Assembly (NCBI GenBank): GCA_002315325.1
Contig: DCGU01000081.1
Span: 1 to 5,800 of the forward strand
Direction: 5' to 3'
From: Clostridiales bacterium UBA1770
GTDB taxonomy: Bacteria > Bacillota > Clostridia > Oscillospirales > CAG-272
DNA: 5,800 bases
Part shown: positions 5,772 to 5,800 of the stretch, piece by piece
Layout: each line of letters starts with the position of its first letter
How positions within the stretch are numbered: the stretch's first letter is position 1
The notes under the pieces: model-generated
The model's database searches: none
The model's input: only the letters and a program-made list of their open reading frames with translations
What the model was told of the DNA's origin: nothing
Program-made: the position numbers and the translations under genes

Positions 5772-5800
5772 AAAAAAGCAGTCTCGCAAAACAATGCGAG
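5772..5800 (+). terminator. Probable terminator of the glucan operon, cut by the window end
   Basis: CTCGCA (5783-5788) pairs with TGCGAG (5795-5800) around AAACAA, starting 20 nt after the GH13 stop. AAAAAAGCAGT stands just before the left arm, so if the missing right side continues as ACTGCTTTTTT the hairpin would be a strong terminator, possibly bidirectional. The U-tract itself is outside the window. Confidence 0.6.

Overview
The window looks like chromosomal DNA from a gut-type Firmicute, most likely an Oscillospiraceae/Ruminococcaceae relative such as the Faecalibacterium, Gemmiger or Subdoligranulum group. The basis is Firmicute-style promoters and AAGGAG-type ribosome sites, a fragment at the left edge resembling the short hairpin repeats of those genomes, and the style of the two carbohydrate enzymes. 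The taxonomic call is inference, not something read directly.

There are two unrelated + strand units. The left unit (about 93-1063) is a compact, AT-richer toxin-antitoxin-like module. A perfect-consensus TTGACA/TATAAT promoter has a 17-bp palindrome filling its spacer. It drives a 95-residue ribbon-helix-helix protein whose stop overlaps the start of a 190-residue zeta-toxin/PezT-like P-loop kinase, and a strong hairpin with a U-rich tail ends the transcript. The expected logic is autorepression of the pair by the RHH antitoxin.

Positions 1021-1248 hold no gene. They contain the terminator, two near-identical 27-bp hyphenated palindromes spaced exactly 42 bp apart, and an extended -10 promoter whose -35 box lies inside a short inverted repeat.

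The right unit (1249-5763) is a GC-richer two-gene operon for intracellular alpha-glucan breakdown. It encodes glycogen/maltodextrin phosphorylase (glgP) with all main catalytic residues and an unusual 50-residue Lys/Ala/Pro tail at its N-terminus. Twelve bases downstream is a cytoplasmic GH13 alpha-amylase-superfamily enzyme of neopullulanase/cyclomaltodextrinase type. The phosphorylase would release glucose-1-phosphate from chain ends while the GH13 enzyme trims or debranches what it cannot pass. The window ends inside a probable terminator hairpin.

I found no CRISPR array, tRNA, rRNA or intact mobile element. Nothing here is clearly a wholly new system. The most unusual items are the basic tail on GlgP, the RHH plus zeta-kinase pairing, and the paired palindromes before glgP.
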